Positions 1 through 9,187 are shown, counted from the first letter of the stretch. The stretch is DNA of 64,000 nt from Streptomyces xanthochromogenes (GCF_014650455.1 NZ_BMUZ01000001.1:310001-374000); one strand, 5' to 3'. Numbers and translations: made by a program. The notes: generated by a model not told the origin, from the sequence alone.

Positions 1-634
1 CCCCGCCGCCGATGATGAACAGCTCGGGCGAGAACAGCATCTCCACATGGGCGAGGTACTTCTGGACCCGGCGCGCCCAGTGCGACCAGCTCAGGTCCTC
101 GTCCTCCTTGACCTTCGTCGAGGCGTGCTTCTCCGCCTCGTGGCCGTGCAGCTCCAGATGGCCGAGCTCGGTGTTGGGGACGAGGTGGCCGTCGATGAAG
201 ACCGCGCTGCCGATGCCCGTACCGAAGGTCAGCAGGATCACCGTGCCCTTGCGGTCCTTGCCCGCGCCGAAGCGCATCTCGGCGACGCCCGCCGCGTCCG
301 CGTCGTTCAGGACGGTCACCGGCATGTCGTTCCCCAGGCGGTCGCCGAGCAGACGGGCCGCGTCCACGCCCACCCAGTCCTTGGCGACGTTGGCCGCGGT
401 GCGGACGGTGTTCGCGGTGATCACCCCGGGGAAGGTGATGCCGACCGGCCCCGACCAGCCGAAATGGCCGACGACCTCCGCGACGCGGTCCGCCACCGCA
501 TCGGGGGTGGCGGGCTGCGGGGTCAGCACCTTGTGGCGCTCCTGCGCCAGGTCGCCCCGATCGAGGTCGACGGGGGCACCCTTGATGCCGGTTCCGCCGA
601 CGTCCACTCCGAACACGTTCCTCATGGCGTTCAT
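1..634 (-). CDS. ppgK: polyphosphate glucokinase, 3' end outside the window
   Basis: Phosphorylates glucose with polyphosphate or ATP in the cytoplasm; ROK-family sugar kinase. The visible 211 codons begin [20 protein letters not shown], the glycine-rich phosphate loop. [11 protein letters not shown] carries the catalytic Asp of ROK kinases, [14 protein letters not shown] is the second phosphate loop, and [10 protein letters not shown] is the Glu-Leu-Gly-His signature. The C-terminal part lies beyond position 1. A second ATG at 625 is in frame. I prefer 634 because a TAACGT box (642-647 on the complement) ends 7 nt upstream and no Shine-Dalgarno is visible, which suggests a leaderless mRNA. 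It is followed on the same strand, upstream, by ispH. Confidence 0.93.
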   Translation of the reverse strand, partial: MNAMRNVFGVDVGGTGIKGAPVDLDRGDLAQERHKVLTPQPATPDAVADRVAEVVGHFGWSGPVGITFPGVITANTVRTAANVAKDWVGVDAARLLGDRLGNDMPVTVLNDADAAGVAEMRFGAGKDRKGTVILLTFGTGIGSAVFIDGHLVPNTELGHLELHGHEAEKHASTKVKEDEDLSWSHWARRVQKYLAHVEMLFSPELFIIGGG

Positions 635-681
635 GAGATCCACGTTACGGGCGGACGCGCGGCCGGACGTCATGGACGGCG

Positions 682-1662
682 CTACTCGCCGGAGAGTTCC
701 GCGGCCTCGGCGCGCAGGTCACGGCGGAGTTCCTTGGGCAGCGAGAAGGTGATCGACTCGTCCGCCGTCTTGACGGTCTCGACGTCGCCGTAGCCTCGCT
801 CGGCCAGCCATTCCAGGACACCGTCCACCAGAACGTCCGGCACGGAGGCGCCCGAGGTCAGGCCGACCGTAGTGACGCCCTCCAGCCAGGCCTCGTCGAT
901 CTCGTCGGCGAAGTCCACCAGGTGGGCGGCGGGGGCGCCCGCGTCGAGGGCGACCTCGACCATGCGGATCGAGTTCGAGGAGTTCTTGGAGCCGACGACG
1001 ATGACCAGCTGGGCGTCCTCGGCGAGCTTCTTCACGGCCACCTGGCGGTTCTGCGTGGCGTAGCAGATGTCGTCGCTGGGCGGCGAGAGCAGGTTGGGGA
1101 ACTTGTTCTTGAGGGCGCCGACCGTCTCCATCGTCTCGTCGACGGAGAGCGTGGTCTGGGAGAGCCAGACGACCTTCGACTCGTCGCGGACCTCGACATT
1201 GGCCACGTCGTCCGGGCCGTCGACCAGGGTGATGTGCTCGGGGGCCTCGCCGGAGGTGCCGATGACCTCCTCGTGACCCTCGTGGCCGATCAGGAGGATG
1301 TCGTAGTCCTCCTTCGCGTACCGCACGGCCTCCTTGTGGACCTTGGTGACCAGCGGGCACGTGGCGTCGATGGTGGCCAGCTTGCGCTCGGCGGCCTCGG
1401 CGTGGACGGTCGGGGCGACGCCGTGCGCGGAGAACATCACGATGGAGCCCTCGGGCACCTCCGCCGTCTGCTCGACGAAGATCGCGCCCTTCTTCTCCAG
1501 GGTCTGCACGACGTACTTGTTGTGGACGATCTCGTGCCGGACGTAGATGGGCGCCCCGTACTGCTCCAGGGCCTTCTCCACGGCGATCACGGCACGGTCC
1601 ACGCCCGCGCAGTAGCCACGGGGAGCGGCGAGCAGGACCCGGCGGGCAGCAGTAACAGTCAT
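682..1662 (-). CDS. ispH: 4-hydroxy-3-methylbut-2-enyl diphosphate reductase
   Basis: Last enzyme of the MEP isoprenoid pathway; reduces HMBPP to IPP and DMAPP with a [4Fe-4S] cluster. The product of 326 aa has the three cluster cysteines in [11 protein letters not shown] near the N-terminus, [14 protein letters not shown] and [11 protein letters not shown], plus the substrate-binding HGVAP, GHEGHEE and NSSNS segments. Length is normal for the family. A start at 1671 (MDGMTV) is possible. I chose 1662 because TACCAT (1670-1675 on the complement) sits exactly 7 nt upstream, which fits a leaderless transcript. It supplies precursor for the uppS product encoded at 33 kb. Confidence 0.95.
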   Translation of the reverse strand: MTVTAARRVLLAAPRGYCAGVDRAVIAVEKALEQYGAPIYVRHEIVHNKYVVQTLEKKGAIFVEQTAEVPEGSIVMFSAHGVAPTVHAEAAERKLATIDATCPLVTKVHKEAVRYAKEDYDILLIGHEGHEEVIGTSGEAPEHITLVDGPDDVANVEVRDESKVVWLSQTTLSVDETMETVGALKNKFPNLLSPPSDDICYATQNRQVAVKKLAEDAQLVIVVGSKNSSNSIRMVEVALDAGAPAAHLVDFADEIDEAWLEGVTTVGLTSGASVPDVLVDGVLEWLAERGYGDVETVKTADESITFSLPKELRRDLRAEAAELSGE

Positions 1663-1705
1663 GCCGTCCATGGTAGGGGCTGACACCGACAGCCCGGCCG
1701 GACCC

Positions 1706-1775
1706 GTGCGGCCCGTGGAACACGATCCTCCGGCCGCCCCGTGCGGCCCATGGAACTCGATCCTCCGGTCCCCCG
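1706..1775. repeat. 35-bp tandem duplication upstream of ispH
   Basis: Two consecutive 35-bp units, 1706-1740 and 1741-1775, both begin GTGCGGCCC and share TGGAAC and CGATCCTCCGG, with about four mismatches in the first 28 bases. They lie between the divergent ispH and APC permease starts. No coding frame explains them. Confidence 0.75.
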
Positions 1776-1879
1776 CCCGACCGGCGAGCGGAATCCGCGC
1801 ACCCCGCGCCCGCGCACCCCCGGCGCCCGACCGGCGCCCCCGGCGGGCCAAAGATCGCGGTGCCGGTGAGACTGGGCGC

Positions 1880-3343
1880 ATGAGCGGCGTACGCGAGGAG
1901 CACGAGGATTCCGGCAAGCCCCGCCACCCCGGGGGGACAGGGCCCGGCGAGGTGGCCGAGGGGACCGGGCGGGAGGAGACCGGGCAGCTGCGGCGGAGTC
2001 TCGGGTTCCGGGACCTGGTCGTCTACGGGCTGCTCTTCATCGCGCCGATGGCCCCGGTCGGCATCTTCGGCACCCTGGACGCCAAGTCGCACGGCGCCGT
2101 CGCGCTGGTCTACCTGGTGGCCACGGTGGCCATGGGGTTCACCGCGTTCAGTTACGCGCAGATGGTGCGGGTCGTCCCGCTGGCCGGGTCGGTGTTCGCG
2201 TACGCGCGCAAGGCGCTCGGCGAGGGGCCGGGGTTCATCGCCGGATGGATGGCGATGCTCGACTACCTGCTCATCCCGGCCGTGGCCTACCTCTTCTCCG
2301 GCATCGCCATGAACTCCCTGGTCCCCTCGGTGTCGCGCTGGGTGTGGACGGCGATCGCGGTGGTGATCACCACACTCCTGAACCTGTGGGGCGTGCGGGC
2401 CGCGGCCCGGGTGGGCTTCGCGGTGCTCGCGATGGAGATCGTGGTGCTGCTGGTCTTCGTGGTGTCCGCGGTGGTCGTGCTCGTGCGGGACGGGGCCCAG
2501 CGGGGCTGGCTCTCGCCGCTGACCGGGGACGCCGGCTTCACGCTCGGCGCGGTGCTCGGCGCGGTGTCGGTCGCGGTCCTGTCCTATCTGGGCTTCGACG
2601 CGATCGCCACGTTCGCCGAGGAGGTGACGGGCGGCTCGGCGAAGGTGGCGCGCGCGGTCCTGTTCTGCCTGGTCCTGGCGGGTTCCCTGTTCGTCGTGCA
2701 GTCCTATCTGGCGGCCCTGCTCGAACCGATGTCGTCGGCCCAGCTGGCGGCCGACCCGGTCAAGCAGGGGTCGGCGTTCTACGACACCGTCGAGAGCTCG
2801 GTCGGCGGCTGGCTGCACACCCTGGTGGCGATCAGCAAGGCGATCGGTGCGGCCTTCGCGGCGCTAGCCGGGCAGGCCGCGGCCGGCCGGCTCGTGTTCG
2901 CGATGGCGCGTGAGCGGCGGCTGCCGCACGTCCTGTCGCGGACCGCGTCGGGGGTGCCGCGCGCGGCGCTGCTGCTGGCCGCGGTGGTCACGCTGGTCGC
3001 CGCGGTGTGGGCCGCCCGGCGCGACGACGGCATGGACCACCTCGTCTCGGTGGTCGACATGGGCGCGCTGACCGCGTTCTTCCTGCTGCACGCATCGGTG
3101 GTGGTCTGGTACGCGGTGCGCCGCATGGAGGGCGCCCCCAACTGGCTGAGCCACGTGGTGGTTCCGGTGCTCGGCGCGGCCGTCATCGTCGCGGTGGTCT
3201 GGGAGGCGACGACCACGGCCCAGCTGGTCGGCCTCGGCTGGCTCGCGGTGGGTCTGGTGGTCCTGGCGATGCAGTGGGGCCGCCGCCATGGTTCGGGCCC
3301 GCGGCCACCGGCCCCGGGCGGGACCGTGGGTAGCGCGGGCTAG
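1880..3343 (+). CDS. APC-superfamily amino acid/polyamine permease
   Basis: Integral membrane transporter of 487 aa with about 12 hydrophobic segments. The first follows the typical APC N-terminal consensus ([19 protein letters not shown]). The segment [15 protein letters not shown] corresponds to the conserved APC helix with the Phe-Asp pair. The charged, disordered N-terminus of about 45 residues is longer than usual. The start at ATG 1880 is the first that places this tail in frame; no strong Shine-Dalgarno is visible. Substrate cannot be told from sequence; amino acid or putrescine uptake is the usual assignment. The stop codon TAG lies inside the first copy of the 34-bp repeats that follow. 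Confidence 0.85.
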   Translation: MSGVREEHEDSGKPRHPGGTGPGEVAEGTGREETGQLRRSLGFRDLVVYGLLFIAPMAPVGIFGTLDAKSHGAVALVYLVATVAMGFTAFSYAQMVRVVPLAGSVFAYARKALGEGPGFIAGWMAMLDYLLIPAVAYLFSGIAMNSLVPSVSRWVWTAIAVVITTLLNLWGVRAAARVGFAVLAMEIVVLLVFVVSAVVVLVRDGAQRGWLSPLTGDAGFTLGAVLGAVSVAVLSYLGFDAIATFAEEVTGGSAKVARAVLFCLVLAGSLFVVQSYLAALLEPMSSAQLAADPVKQGSAFYDTVESSVGGWLHTLVAISKAIGAAFAALAGQAAAGRLVFAMARERRLPHVLSRTASGVPRAALLLAAVVTLVAAVWAARRDDGMDHLVSVVDMGALTAFFLLHASVVVWYAVRRMEGAPNWLSHVVVPVLGAAVIVAVVWEATTTAQLVGLGWLAVGLVVLAMQWGRRHGSGPRPPAPGGTVGSAG

Positions 3344-3348
3344 CCCGC

Positions 3349-3484
3349 GTACGCAGGACCGTAGGGGCACGGGCCAGCCCACGTACGCAGGACCGTAGGG
3401 GCACGGGCCAGCCCACGTACGCGGGACCGTAGGGGCACGGGCCAGCCCACGTACGCGGGACTGTCGGTGGCGCGGGCTAGCCTG
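3349..3484. repeat. four 34-bp tandem repeats before xseA
   Basis: Units start at 3349, 3383, 3417 and 3451. Each begins GTACGCAGGAC or GTACGCGGGAC and continues GTAGGGGCACGGGCCAGCCCAC. Units 1-3 are almost identical; unit 4 is diverged (CTGTCGGTGG). The flanks GCGGGCTAGCC before unit 1 and at the end of unit 4 are also copies of each other. The last one contains the TAGCCT that can serve as the xseA -10 box. Confidence 0.9.
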
Positions 3485-3489
3485 CCTCC

Positions 3490-4704
3490 ATGGCTCTGAA
3501 TACGAGTGCGGACGCGCCGCTCCCCGTCGGCGAGGTGTCCCGCCTCATCGGGGGGTGGATCAACCGCCTCGGGGCGGTCTGGGTGGAGGGGCAGATCACC
3601 CAGCTCTCGCGGCGGCCCGGCGCGGGGGTGGTGTTCCTGACCCTGCGCGATCCGTCGCACGACATCTCGGTGGGCGTCACCTGCTACCGCCAGGTGTTCG
3701 ACGCGGTGGCCGACGTCGTGTCCGAGGGTGCGCGCGTCGTCGTGCACGCGAAGCCCGAGTGGTACGCGCCGCGCGGTCAGCTCTCGCTGCGGGCGGTGGA
3801 GATAAAGCCGGTCGGCATCGGTGAACTCCTCGCCAGGCTGGAGCAGTTGAAGCGGACACTGGCCGCGGAGGGGCTGTTCGCCCTGGACCGCAAGCGTCAA
3901 CTGCCGTTCCTGCCGCAGCTCGTGGGGCTCGTGGTCGGGCGGGCCTCGGCGGCCGAGCGGGACGTCCTGGAGAACGCCCGGCGGCGCTGGCCCGCCGTGC
4001 GCTTCGAGGTGCGCAACGTCGCGGTGCAGGGGGTGTACGCGGTGCCGCAGGTCGTGCGGGCGGTCGAGGAGCTCGACGAGCAGCCGGACGTCGACGTGAT
4101 CATCGTGGCCCGGGGCGGCGGCAGCGTGGAGGACCTGCTCCCGTTCTCGGACGAGGAGCTGGTGCGCGCGGTCGCCCGGTGCCGTACGCCCGTGGTGTCG
4201 GCGATCGGCCACGAGCCGGACGCACCGCTGCTCGATCTGGTGGCGGACCTGCGCGCGTCCACGCCCACCGACGCGGCGAAGAAGGTCGTGCCGGACGTGG
4301 GCGAGGAGCTGGACCGGGTCCGGCTGCTGCGGGACCGGGCGCGGCGCCATGTCGTGGGTCTGGTCGACCGCGAGGAGCGGGGTCTGGCGGGGATGCTCGC
4401 CCGGCCCTGGATGGAGCGGCCGCACCGCATGCTGGACGACCGGGCCGACGAGGTGGACGCGCTGGTCCACCGCTCGCGCCGGGTCCTCGGCCACCTCCTG
4501 GACCGGGCCGACTCCGAGCTCTCGCACACCCACGCCCGGGTGGTGGCGCTCTCTCCGGCGGCCACGCTGGAGCGCGGGTACGCGGTGCTCCAGCGGGCCG
4601 GGGGCGAGGTGGTCCGCTCCCCCGACGAGGTCGCACCCGGGGAGGATCTGCGCGCCCGGGTCGCCGAGGGCGAGCTGCACGTCACTGTCGTACCGCGGAC
4701 ATAG
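3490..4704 (+). CDS. xseA: exodeoxyribonuclease VII large subunit
   Basis: Catalytic subunit of the single-strand exonuclease that degrades DNA in both directions; works with the XseB subunit encoded 10 bp downstream. The 404-aa product has the N-terminal OB-fold (about residues 10-105, with [15 protein letters not shown]), then [39 protein letters not shown] and [20 protein letters not shown], the hallmarks of the nuclease domain. A long arginine-rich coiled-coil region follows, and the family ending [20 protein letters not shown] 3490 has no Shine-Dalgarno. TAGCCT at 3478-3483 ends 6 nt upstream, so the mRNA is probably leaderless. Confidence 0.95.
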   Translation: MALNTSADAPLPVGEVSRLIGGWINRLGAVWVEGQITQLSRRPGAGVVFLTLRDPSHDISVGVTCYRQVFDAVADVVSEGARVVVHAKPEWYAPRGQLSLRAVEIKPVGIGELLARLEQLKRTLAAEGLFALDRKRQLPFLPQLVGLVVGRASAAERDVLENARRRWPAVRFEVRNVAVQGVYAVPQVVRAVEELDEQPDVDVIIVARGGGSVEDLLPFSDEELVRAVARCRTPVVSAIGHEPDAPLLDLVADLRASTPTDAAKKVVPDVGEELDRVRLLRDRARRHVVGLVDREERGLAGMLARPWMERPHRMLDDRADEVDALVHRSRRVLGHLLDRADSELSHTHARVVALSPAATLERGYAVLQRAGGEVVRSPDEVAPGEDLRARVAEGELHVTVVPRT

Positions 4705-4714
4705 GGTGGATCGC

Positions 4715-4945
4715 ATGGCCAAGACGGACGAGGCCGCGTCGGGTGATGCGGCACTGGGGTACGAGCAGGCGCGGGACGAGCTGATCGATGTCGTACGGCG
4801 GCTCGAAGCGGGGGGTACGACGCTGGAGGAGTCCCTCGCGCTCTGGGAGCGGGGGGAGGAGCTGGCCAAGGTGTGCCGGCGCTGGCTGGAGGGGGCCCGG
4901 GCCCGCCTCGACGCGGCGCTGGCCGACCCGGCCGAGGAAGGCTGA
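4715..4945 (+). CDS. xseB: exodeoxyribonuclease VII small subunit
   Basis: Small helical subunit needed for exonuclease VII activity. The 76-aa product contains the family core YEQARDELIDVVRRLEAGG followed by LEESLALWERGEELAKVC and a final helix. It lies 10 bp after xseA on the same strand, so the two are co-transcribed. ATG 4715 is preceded by GGTGGA at a short distance. Length is usual for the family. Confidence 0.95.
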   Translation: MAKTDEAASGDAALGYEQARDELIDVVRRLEAGGTTLEESLALWERGEELAKVCRRWLEGARARLDAALADPAEEG

Positions 4946-5052
4946 CCCCTCCGGGTGCGGGGCCCACGGGGTTGCCCGGGGCTCCGCCCCCGGCCCCGGG
5001 GATTTGCCCACTCTCCCGCCCGTTGCCCGGGGTTGTTTGATGCCCGGTCCCC

Positions 5053-5280
5053 CTGGGGCTCCGCCCCCGACCCCGTTCGCGCCTCAAGGACGCTCGTCCT
5101 CAAACTCCGCCAAGGCGTTGAGGGCCAGGGGGGACCCCCATGACGGGCTGTCGTAGGTGCCCCCGCACCGGTTCGGCCAAAGGCTGCCGGAAGCAGGCGG
5201 AAGCTGCCGACGCCGACCGGAACCAGCACCGCCAAGGGGCGCGGGGAACTGCGCGATCAGCCACGCAGGGCCCGCACCCG
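5053..5280 (+). repeat. dispersed intergenic element, copy A
   Basis: Non-coding element filling most of the 459-bp gap after xseB. It begins CTGGGGCTCCGCCCC, followed by GACCCCGTTCGCGCC and CGCTCGTCCTCAAA. After a longer insert it ends with GCCAAGGGGCGCGGGGAACT and GCGCGATCAGCCACG. The same order of blocks is seen at 32928-33070 and 59463-59580. A second partial copy of the first block lies at about 4978-5002 (GGGGCTCCGCCCCCGGCCCC). No coding potential. Confidence 0.85.
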
Positions 5281-5332
5281 CCCCAGCCCCCACCCCAGCC
5301 CTGTGAGGCTGATCACGCCAACCCGGATTTAG

Positions 5333-5362
5333 TTGAAAGTTAACCTATCCCTGCCGTACCGT
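5333..5362 (+). promoter_or_regulatory. candidate promoter of the nitroreductase gene
   Basis: TTGAAA at 5333-5338 and TACCGT at 5357-5362 with an 18-bp spacer, 43 bp before the start codon. The -35 region AGTTGAAAGTTAACCT is a weak dyad (10 of 16 positions) that could bind a MarR- or HxlR-type regulator. This is inferred from consensus only. Confidence 0.45.
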
Positions 5363-5404
5363 CGGAGACATCGCTTGATCAGCAGCCCGGAAGGTAGCTT
5401 TCAG

Positions 5405-5995
5405 ATGTCCCTCGCCCTTGACCCCGCCGCCCAGGACCTCCTCTTCCGCGAGGCCCGCACTGCCAACACGTTCACCGACGAGCCGGTGACCGACGAGCAG
5501 GTCCAGGCGATCTACGACCTGGTCAAGTACGGCCCGACCGCCTTCAACCAGTCGCCGCTGCGCGTCACCCTGGTCCGCTCCCCCGAGGCCCGCGAGCGCC
5601 TCGTGCAGCACATGGCCGAGGGCAACCGCCCGAAGACCGCCGCCGCCCCGCTGGTCGCGATCCTCTCCGCCGACAACGAGTTCCACGAGGAGCTCCCGGC
5701 CCTCTTCCCGCACTTCCCGGCCGCCAAGGACGCCTTCTTCTCGGAGCGCCCGGTCCGCGAGAGCGCCGCGCTGCTCAACTCCGCGCTGCAGGCCGCGTAC
5801 TTCATCGTCGGCGTCCGCGCCGCCGGTCTGGCCGCCGGTCCGATGACCGGGTTCGACTTCTCCGGTGTGCAGAAGGAGTTCCTGGACGACGACCACACCC
5901 CGCTGATGATCGTCAACATCGGCAAGCCGGGCGAGGACGCGTGGTTCCCGCGCAGCCCGCGCCTGGCCTACGAGGACGTCGTCACGACCGTCTGA
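5405..5995 (+). CDS. nitroreductase-family NAD(P)H oxidoreductase (malonic semialdehyde reductase-like)
   Basis: FMN-dependent reductase of 196 aa of the RutE/HadB type. The typical N-terminus is LDPAAQDLLFREARTANTFT; DLVKYGPTAFNQSPLRV is the FMN-binding block with the conserved Pro-Thr and Asn-Gln; GLAAGPMTGFD is the second conserved block; it ends VNIGKPGEDAWFPRSPRLAY. In the rut pathway this fold reduces malonic semialdehyde, but no other rut gene is near, so the substrate is open. GAAGG lies at a good distance before ATG 5405. A perfect hairpin terminator follows. Confidence 0.88.
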   Translation: MSLALDPAAQDLLFREARTANTFTDEPVTDEQVQAIYDLVKYGPTAFNQSPLRVTLVRSPEARERLVQHMAEGNRPKTAAAPLVAILSADNEFHEELPALFPHFPAAKDAFFSERPVRESAALLNSALQAAYFIVGVRAAGLAAGPMTGFDFSGVQKEFLDDDHTPLMIVNIGKPGEDAWFPRSPRLAYEDVVTTV

Positions 5996-6030
5996 GCCAC
6001 GGCTCGTACCGTCCGAGCGCACGCTCGACA

Positions 6031-6073
6031 CGACGAGGGCCGCCGCACCGGGAAGGTGCGGCGGCCCTCGTCG
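6031..6073. terminator. 19-bp perfect hairpin after the nitroreductase gene
   Basis: Arms CGACGAGGGCCGCCGCACC and its exact complement, loop GGGAA. It lies 35 bp after the stop codon, between convergent genes, so it may serve both directions. Confidence 0.85.
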
Positions 6074-6074
6074 T

Positions 6075-6186
6075 ATCCGCACCGAACGGGACGGGACGGA
6101 CCCCGGCCTCGCATCCGTACCGACCGGGACCGGACGGACCCGGCCTCGCATCCGTACCGAACCGGACGGACCCGACGGACCCGGTG
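6075..6186. repeat. three ~38-bp tandem repeats
   Basis: Units start at 6075, 6113 and 6150, each with ATCCGYACCGA followed by runs of CGGACGGACCC. The first two end CGGCCTCGC. The array runs from the terminator up to the stop codon of the DUF4245 gene and is not coding. Confidence 0.8.
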
Positions 6187-6729
6187 TCAGTCCGCCGTCC
6201 GCTTCGACTCCAGTGCCCCCGCCATCGCCACCAGCTGCTCGTACGGCGCCGTGCCCGTGACCACGGTGGTGTGGCCCTGGTCCTGGCGGACGAGGGCGTC
6301 GTACTTGGGGCCGTCCCAGAACGTCCACGTCGCACCCGCGATCTGCTGCGACTTCTCGGTCTTCGTCGCGCTCCGGCTTACCTCGGCCACGAACTTGTCC
6401 AGCGGCGCGGTCGACTGCTCGACGGCCACGTACTGGTTCTGGGGGTCGAGGAAGCCCAGGTGCCAGGCATCGTTCTTGGCGCCGTCGTACGACACCGACG
6501 TCGCCTTCCACTTGGCCTGGTCGGGCAGGCCGACCGGGGCCGCCACCGGGTACGGCGCGGCCCGGCGCACGGTCGAGAGCTCGACCTTGTAGTTGACCGC
6601 CTTGAGCGGCGGGGCGGCCGAGTCGTCGTGCGGGACGAACACATAGATCACAGCCGCCGCGATGCCGATCACCGCCAACGACTGCAGCATGTTCCGGACT
6701 GTCTGCTTACTGCTGCGCGTTCCTGCCAC
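6187..6729 (-). CDS. DUF4245 family membrane-anchored protein
   Basis: Product of 180 aa with one N-terminal membrane segment (MLQSLAVIGIAAAVIYVFVP, about residues 14-33) after a short basic cytoplasmic end, and an extracellular domain of about 140 residues containing YPVAAPVGLPDQAKWKATSV and WHLGFLDPQNQYVAVEQS. This is the DUF4245 pattern. The gene is usually found next to glpX in actinobacteria, as here (divergent). Function unknown. GTG start at 6729 is preceded by GGGGTC. Confidence 0.85.
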   Translation of the reverse strand: MAGTRSSKQTVRNMLQSLAVIGIAAAVIYVFVPHDDSAAPPLKAVNYKVELSTVRRAAPYPVAAPVGLPDQAKWKATSVSYDGAKNDAWHLGFLDPQNQYVAVEQSTAPLDKFVAEVSRSATKTEKSQQIAGATWTFWDGPKYDALVRQDQGHTTVVTGTAPYEQLVAMAGALESKRTAD

Positions 6730-6855
6730 GACCCCATGTTCTCAGGTCATGTCGCCGCTCATACGTGGACCCCTCTGCTCAATTTGTCGACGTACGGATA
6801 GAGTCCTAGCACCCTCTTACCCTGCGGCCGTCGCCGTACAGAAAGGTGCGCTCCG

Positions 6856-7887
6856 ATGACCGAGCATCATCTGCCGTCCGAACTCGAGGTCTCCCCCGAG
6901 GCTCCCGACCGCAACCTGGCCCTTGAGCTCGTCCGGGTCACCGAGGCCGCCGCCATGGCCGCCGGCCGCTGGGTCGGCCGCGGGGACAAGATCGGCGCGG
7001 ACGGCGCCGCGGTCAACGCCATGCGAACCCTCGTCTCCACCGTCTCGATGAACGGCGTCGTCGTCATCGGCGAGGGCGAGAAGGACGAAGCCCCCATGCT
7101 CTACAACGGGGAGCGCATCGGCGACGGCACCGGGCCCGAGGTCGACATCGCCGTCGACCCGATCGACGGCACCACCCTGAACGCCAAGGGCATGCCGAAC
7201 GCGATCGCCGTGCTCGCCGCCGCCGACCGCGGCACCATGTTCGACCCGTCCGCGGTGTTCTACATGGACAAGCTGGTGACGGGCCCCGAGGCCGCCGACT
7301 TCGTCGACATCAACGCCCCGGTGTCGGTGAACATCCGCCGCGTCGCCAAGGCCAAGAACTCCTCCCCCGAGGACGTCACCGTGGTCATCCTCGACCGCCC
7401 GCGTCACGAGGGCATCGTCAAGGAGATCCGGGAGACCGGCGCGCGCATCAAGTTCATCTCGGACGGCGACGTCGCCGGTTCGATCATGGCCGTGCGCGAG
7501 GGCACCGGCGTCGACCTGCTCATGGGCATCGGCGGCACCCCGGAAGGCATCATCTCCGCCTGCGCGATCAAGTGCCTGGGCGGTGTGATCCAGGGCAAGC
7601 TGTGGCCCAAGGACGAGGCCGAACGTCAGCGGGCGATCGACGCCGGGCACGACCTGGACCGCACGCTCTCCACCAACGACCTGGTCAGCGGCGACAACGT
7701 GTTCTTCGTCGCCACCGGCATCACCGACGGCGAGCTGCTCCGCGGGGTGCGCTACCGCGCGGAGACCGCGACCACCCAGTCACTCGTGATGCGCTCCAAG
7801 TCGGGCACCATCCGCCAGATCGACTCCACGCACCGCCTGTCCAAGCTGCGCGCGTACAGCGCGATCGACTTCGACCGCGCCAAGTAG
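6856..7887 (+). CDS. glpX: class II fructose-1,6-bisphosphatase
   Basis: Gluconeogenic phosphatase, fructose 1,6-bisphosphate to fructose 6-phosphate; metal dependent. The 343-aa product contains [15 protein letters not shown] and [12 protein letters not shown], the metal-binding motifs, and [20 protein letters not shown] near the middle, as in GlpX proteins of normal length. ATG 6856 has AAAGGTG 9 nt upstream. It is the only fructose-bisphosphatase gene visible here. A hairpin at 7929-7970 separates it from the convergent wblI. Confidence 0.95.
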   Translation: MTEHHLPSELEVSPEAPDRNLALELVRVTEAAAMAAGRWVGRGDKIGADGAAVNAMRTLVSTVSMNGVVVIGEGEKDEAPMLYNGERIGDGTGPEVDIAVDPIDGTTLNAKGMPNAIAVLAAADRGTMFDPSAVFYMDKLVTGPEAADFVDINAPVSVNIRRVAKAKNSSPEDVTVVILDRPRHEGIVKEIRETGARIKFISDGDVAGSIMAVREGTGVDLLMGIGGTPEGIISACAIKCLGGVIQGKLWPKDEAERQRAIDAGHDLDRTLSTNDLVSGDNVFFVATGITDGELLRGVRYRAETATTQSLVMRSKSGTIRQIDSTHRLSKLRAYSAIDFDRAK

Positions 7888-7928
7888 GCCCGTAACCAAG
7901 GCAGTTCACCACCGCTGCCCGTACGTAT

Positions 7929-7970
7929 GTGAAGGGGCGTCCCCGTTGTGCGGCGGGGGCACCCCTTCAC
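7929..7970. terminator. hairpin between convergent glpX and wblI
   Basis: Outer arms GTGAAGGGG and CCCCTTCAC pair perfectly; the inner part (CGTCCCC with GGGGGCA) pairs with mismatches. Located between two stop codons, so likely bidirectional. Confidence 0.7.
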
Positions 7971-7983
7971 GCACGCAGAGCTG

Positions 7984-8337
7984 CTACGCGGCGGACGCGG
8001 CCTTCTTCAGCTCGACCTCGCGGCGCCGGCGGCGGGCGATCACCACCCGGCGTTCGGCGGCGGTCAGGCCGCCCCAGACCCCGTACGGCTCGGGCATCAG
8101 CAGGGCGTGCTCGCGGCACTCCACCATCACCGGACAGCGGGCGCAGACGCGCTTGGCGGCCTCCTCGCGGGAGAGCCGGGCGGCCGTCGGTTCCTTGGAC
8201 GGGGCGAAGAAGAGACCCGCCTCGTCCCGGCGGCAGACCGCCTCCGCGTGCCACGGGCCCGCCTGGTCCTCCCGAGCTGGACCACGCTGCGGCGGAACGG
8301 CGGCGACCTGCAGGGAATGATGCGGCGGATGCAGCAC
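7984..8337 (-). CDS. wblI: WhiB-like transcription factor
   Basis: Actinobacterial [4Fe-4S] regulator of 117 aa. The four cluster cysteines are Cys35 (AVCRRDE), Cys65 and Cys68 (VCARCP) and Cys74 (MVECREHAL), followed by the GVWGG turn and a basic C-terminal tail (RRRRREVELKK) for DNA binding. WblI is my best assignment because of the location beside glpX and the fumarase genes; the family membership is certain, the paralogue name less so. GTG start at 8337 with AGGAGT 7 nt upstream. Confidence 0.9.
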   Translation of the reverse strand: MLHPPHHSLQVAAVPPQRGPAREDQAGPWHAEAVCRRDEAGLFFAPSKEPTAARLSREEAAKRVCARCPVMVECREHALLMPEPYGVWGGLTAAERRVVIARRRRREVELKKAASAA

Positions 8338-8488
8338 GGTCTACTCCTGACGACGGCTTCGCGAGCGAGCGACGATGCGACAGTCCCTACCCGCTGTACG
8401 CACGCCTATGCACTGAGTTCCGTAGTGCGGAAGCACGCTCGGATGCCCGATGGCCTGAACCCGGCGTCGTGACGGGCGGATTCGGACG

Positions 8489-9187
8489 TCAGGATTCGAG
8501 CCGCTTGCGCAGCCTCTGGTGGAGGTCGGCGATGAGCTTGCCCCGCTTCGGCTTGGCCTCGATGTTGCCGAAGACGGAGTATCCATTGACGACGACCACC
8601 GGGGCCTCCGGATCATCGGCTTCTAGGGTGTGCACCTCGAAGTTGCCGAAGATTCCGGTGCCGCTGCCGCGCAGGCTCAGGTTCTCCGGTACCCGGACCT
8701 CCACATTGCCGAAAATCGCGGTCGCGTTGATGACGGTCAGGCGCTGCTCGAAGAGCGCCTCGGTGAGGTCGATCTCCACGCTGCCGAACAGCGAGAAGGC
8801 GTTGGTGCGCCTGCCCACCCGCCAGCGGCCCTTGCGGGTCGAGGCGGAGAAGACCGCGATCATGTTCTCGGCGTCGACCGGCGCCCCGGTCTCCTCCCAC
8901 TCGTGCGGCCGGGGTTCGGCCACCGGGCGGGGGCGGGTACCGCTCGCGGGCAAGTCCCTTACCAGGGGCTCCAGTTCACCGACGGTCTTGGCGCGGTAGA
9001 CCGCGTCGATGCGCTCGGAGTGCTCGGTGGCATCGAGCCGGCCCTCGGCCAGCGCGTCGCGCAGGATGTCGGCGATCCGGTCCCGGTCGGCGTCGGAGGC
9101 CCGCAGCGCCGGGGGCTCGGCATGCTGGGTGAGATCGGCCTTCGCGGGCGTCGCGGGGTCCGCCTTGGCGTGCTTTTCGAGGTCCAC
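8489..9187 (-). CDS. DUF1707 domain protein with C-terminal adhesin-like beta domain
   Basis: Cytoplasmic or peripheral protein of 232 aa. The DUF1707 domain is at about residues 28-80 (LRASDADRDRIADILRDALAEGRLDATEHSERI), then a linker and a repetitive beta-strand domain (LFGSVEIDLTEALFEQRLTV, AIFGNVEVRVPENLS, GIFGNFEVHTLEA, SVFGNIEAKP) as in LiaF/YvqF-like cell-wall-stress proteins. Exact role unknown. The GTG start at 9187 has no Shine-Dalgarno; TACGCT (9194-9199 on the complement) is 6 nt upstream, so the transcript is likely leaderless. Confidence 0.85.
   Translation of the reverse strand: MDLEKHAKADPATPAKADLTQHAEPPALRASDADRDRIADILRDALAEGRLDATEHSERIDAVYRAKTVGELEPLVRDLPASGTRPRPVAEPRPHEWEETGAPVDAENMIAVFSASTRKGRWRVGRRTNAFSLFGSVEIDLTEALFEQRLTVINATAIFGNVEVRVPENLSLRGSGTGIFGNFEVHTLEADDPEAPVVVVNGYSVFGNIEAKPKRGKLIADLHQRLRKRLES

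Noticed and set aside
719..2818. Very long open frame (about 700 codons) antisense to ispH and the APC permease
   Set aside because: It is the high-GC shadow of two real genes: composition is dominated by Arg, Gly, His and Pro and it crosses both genes and their gap.
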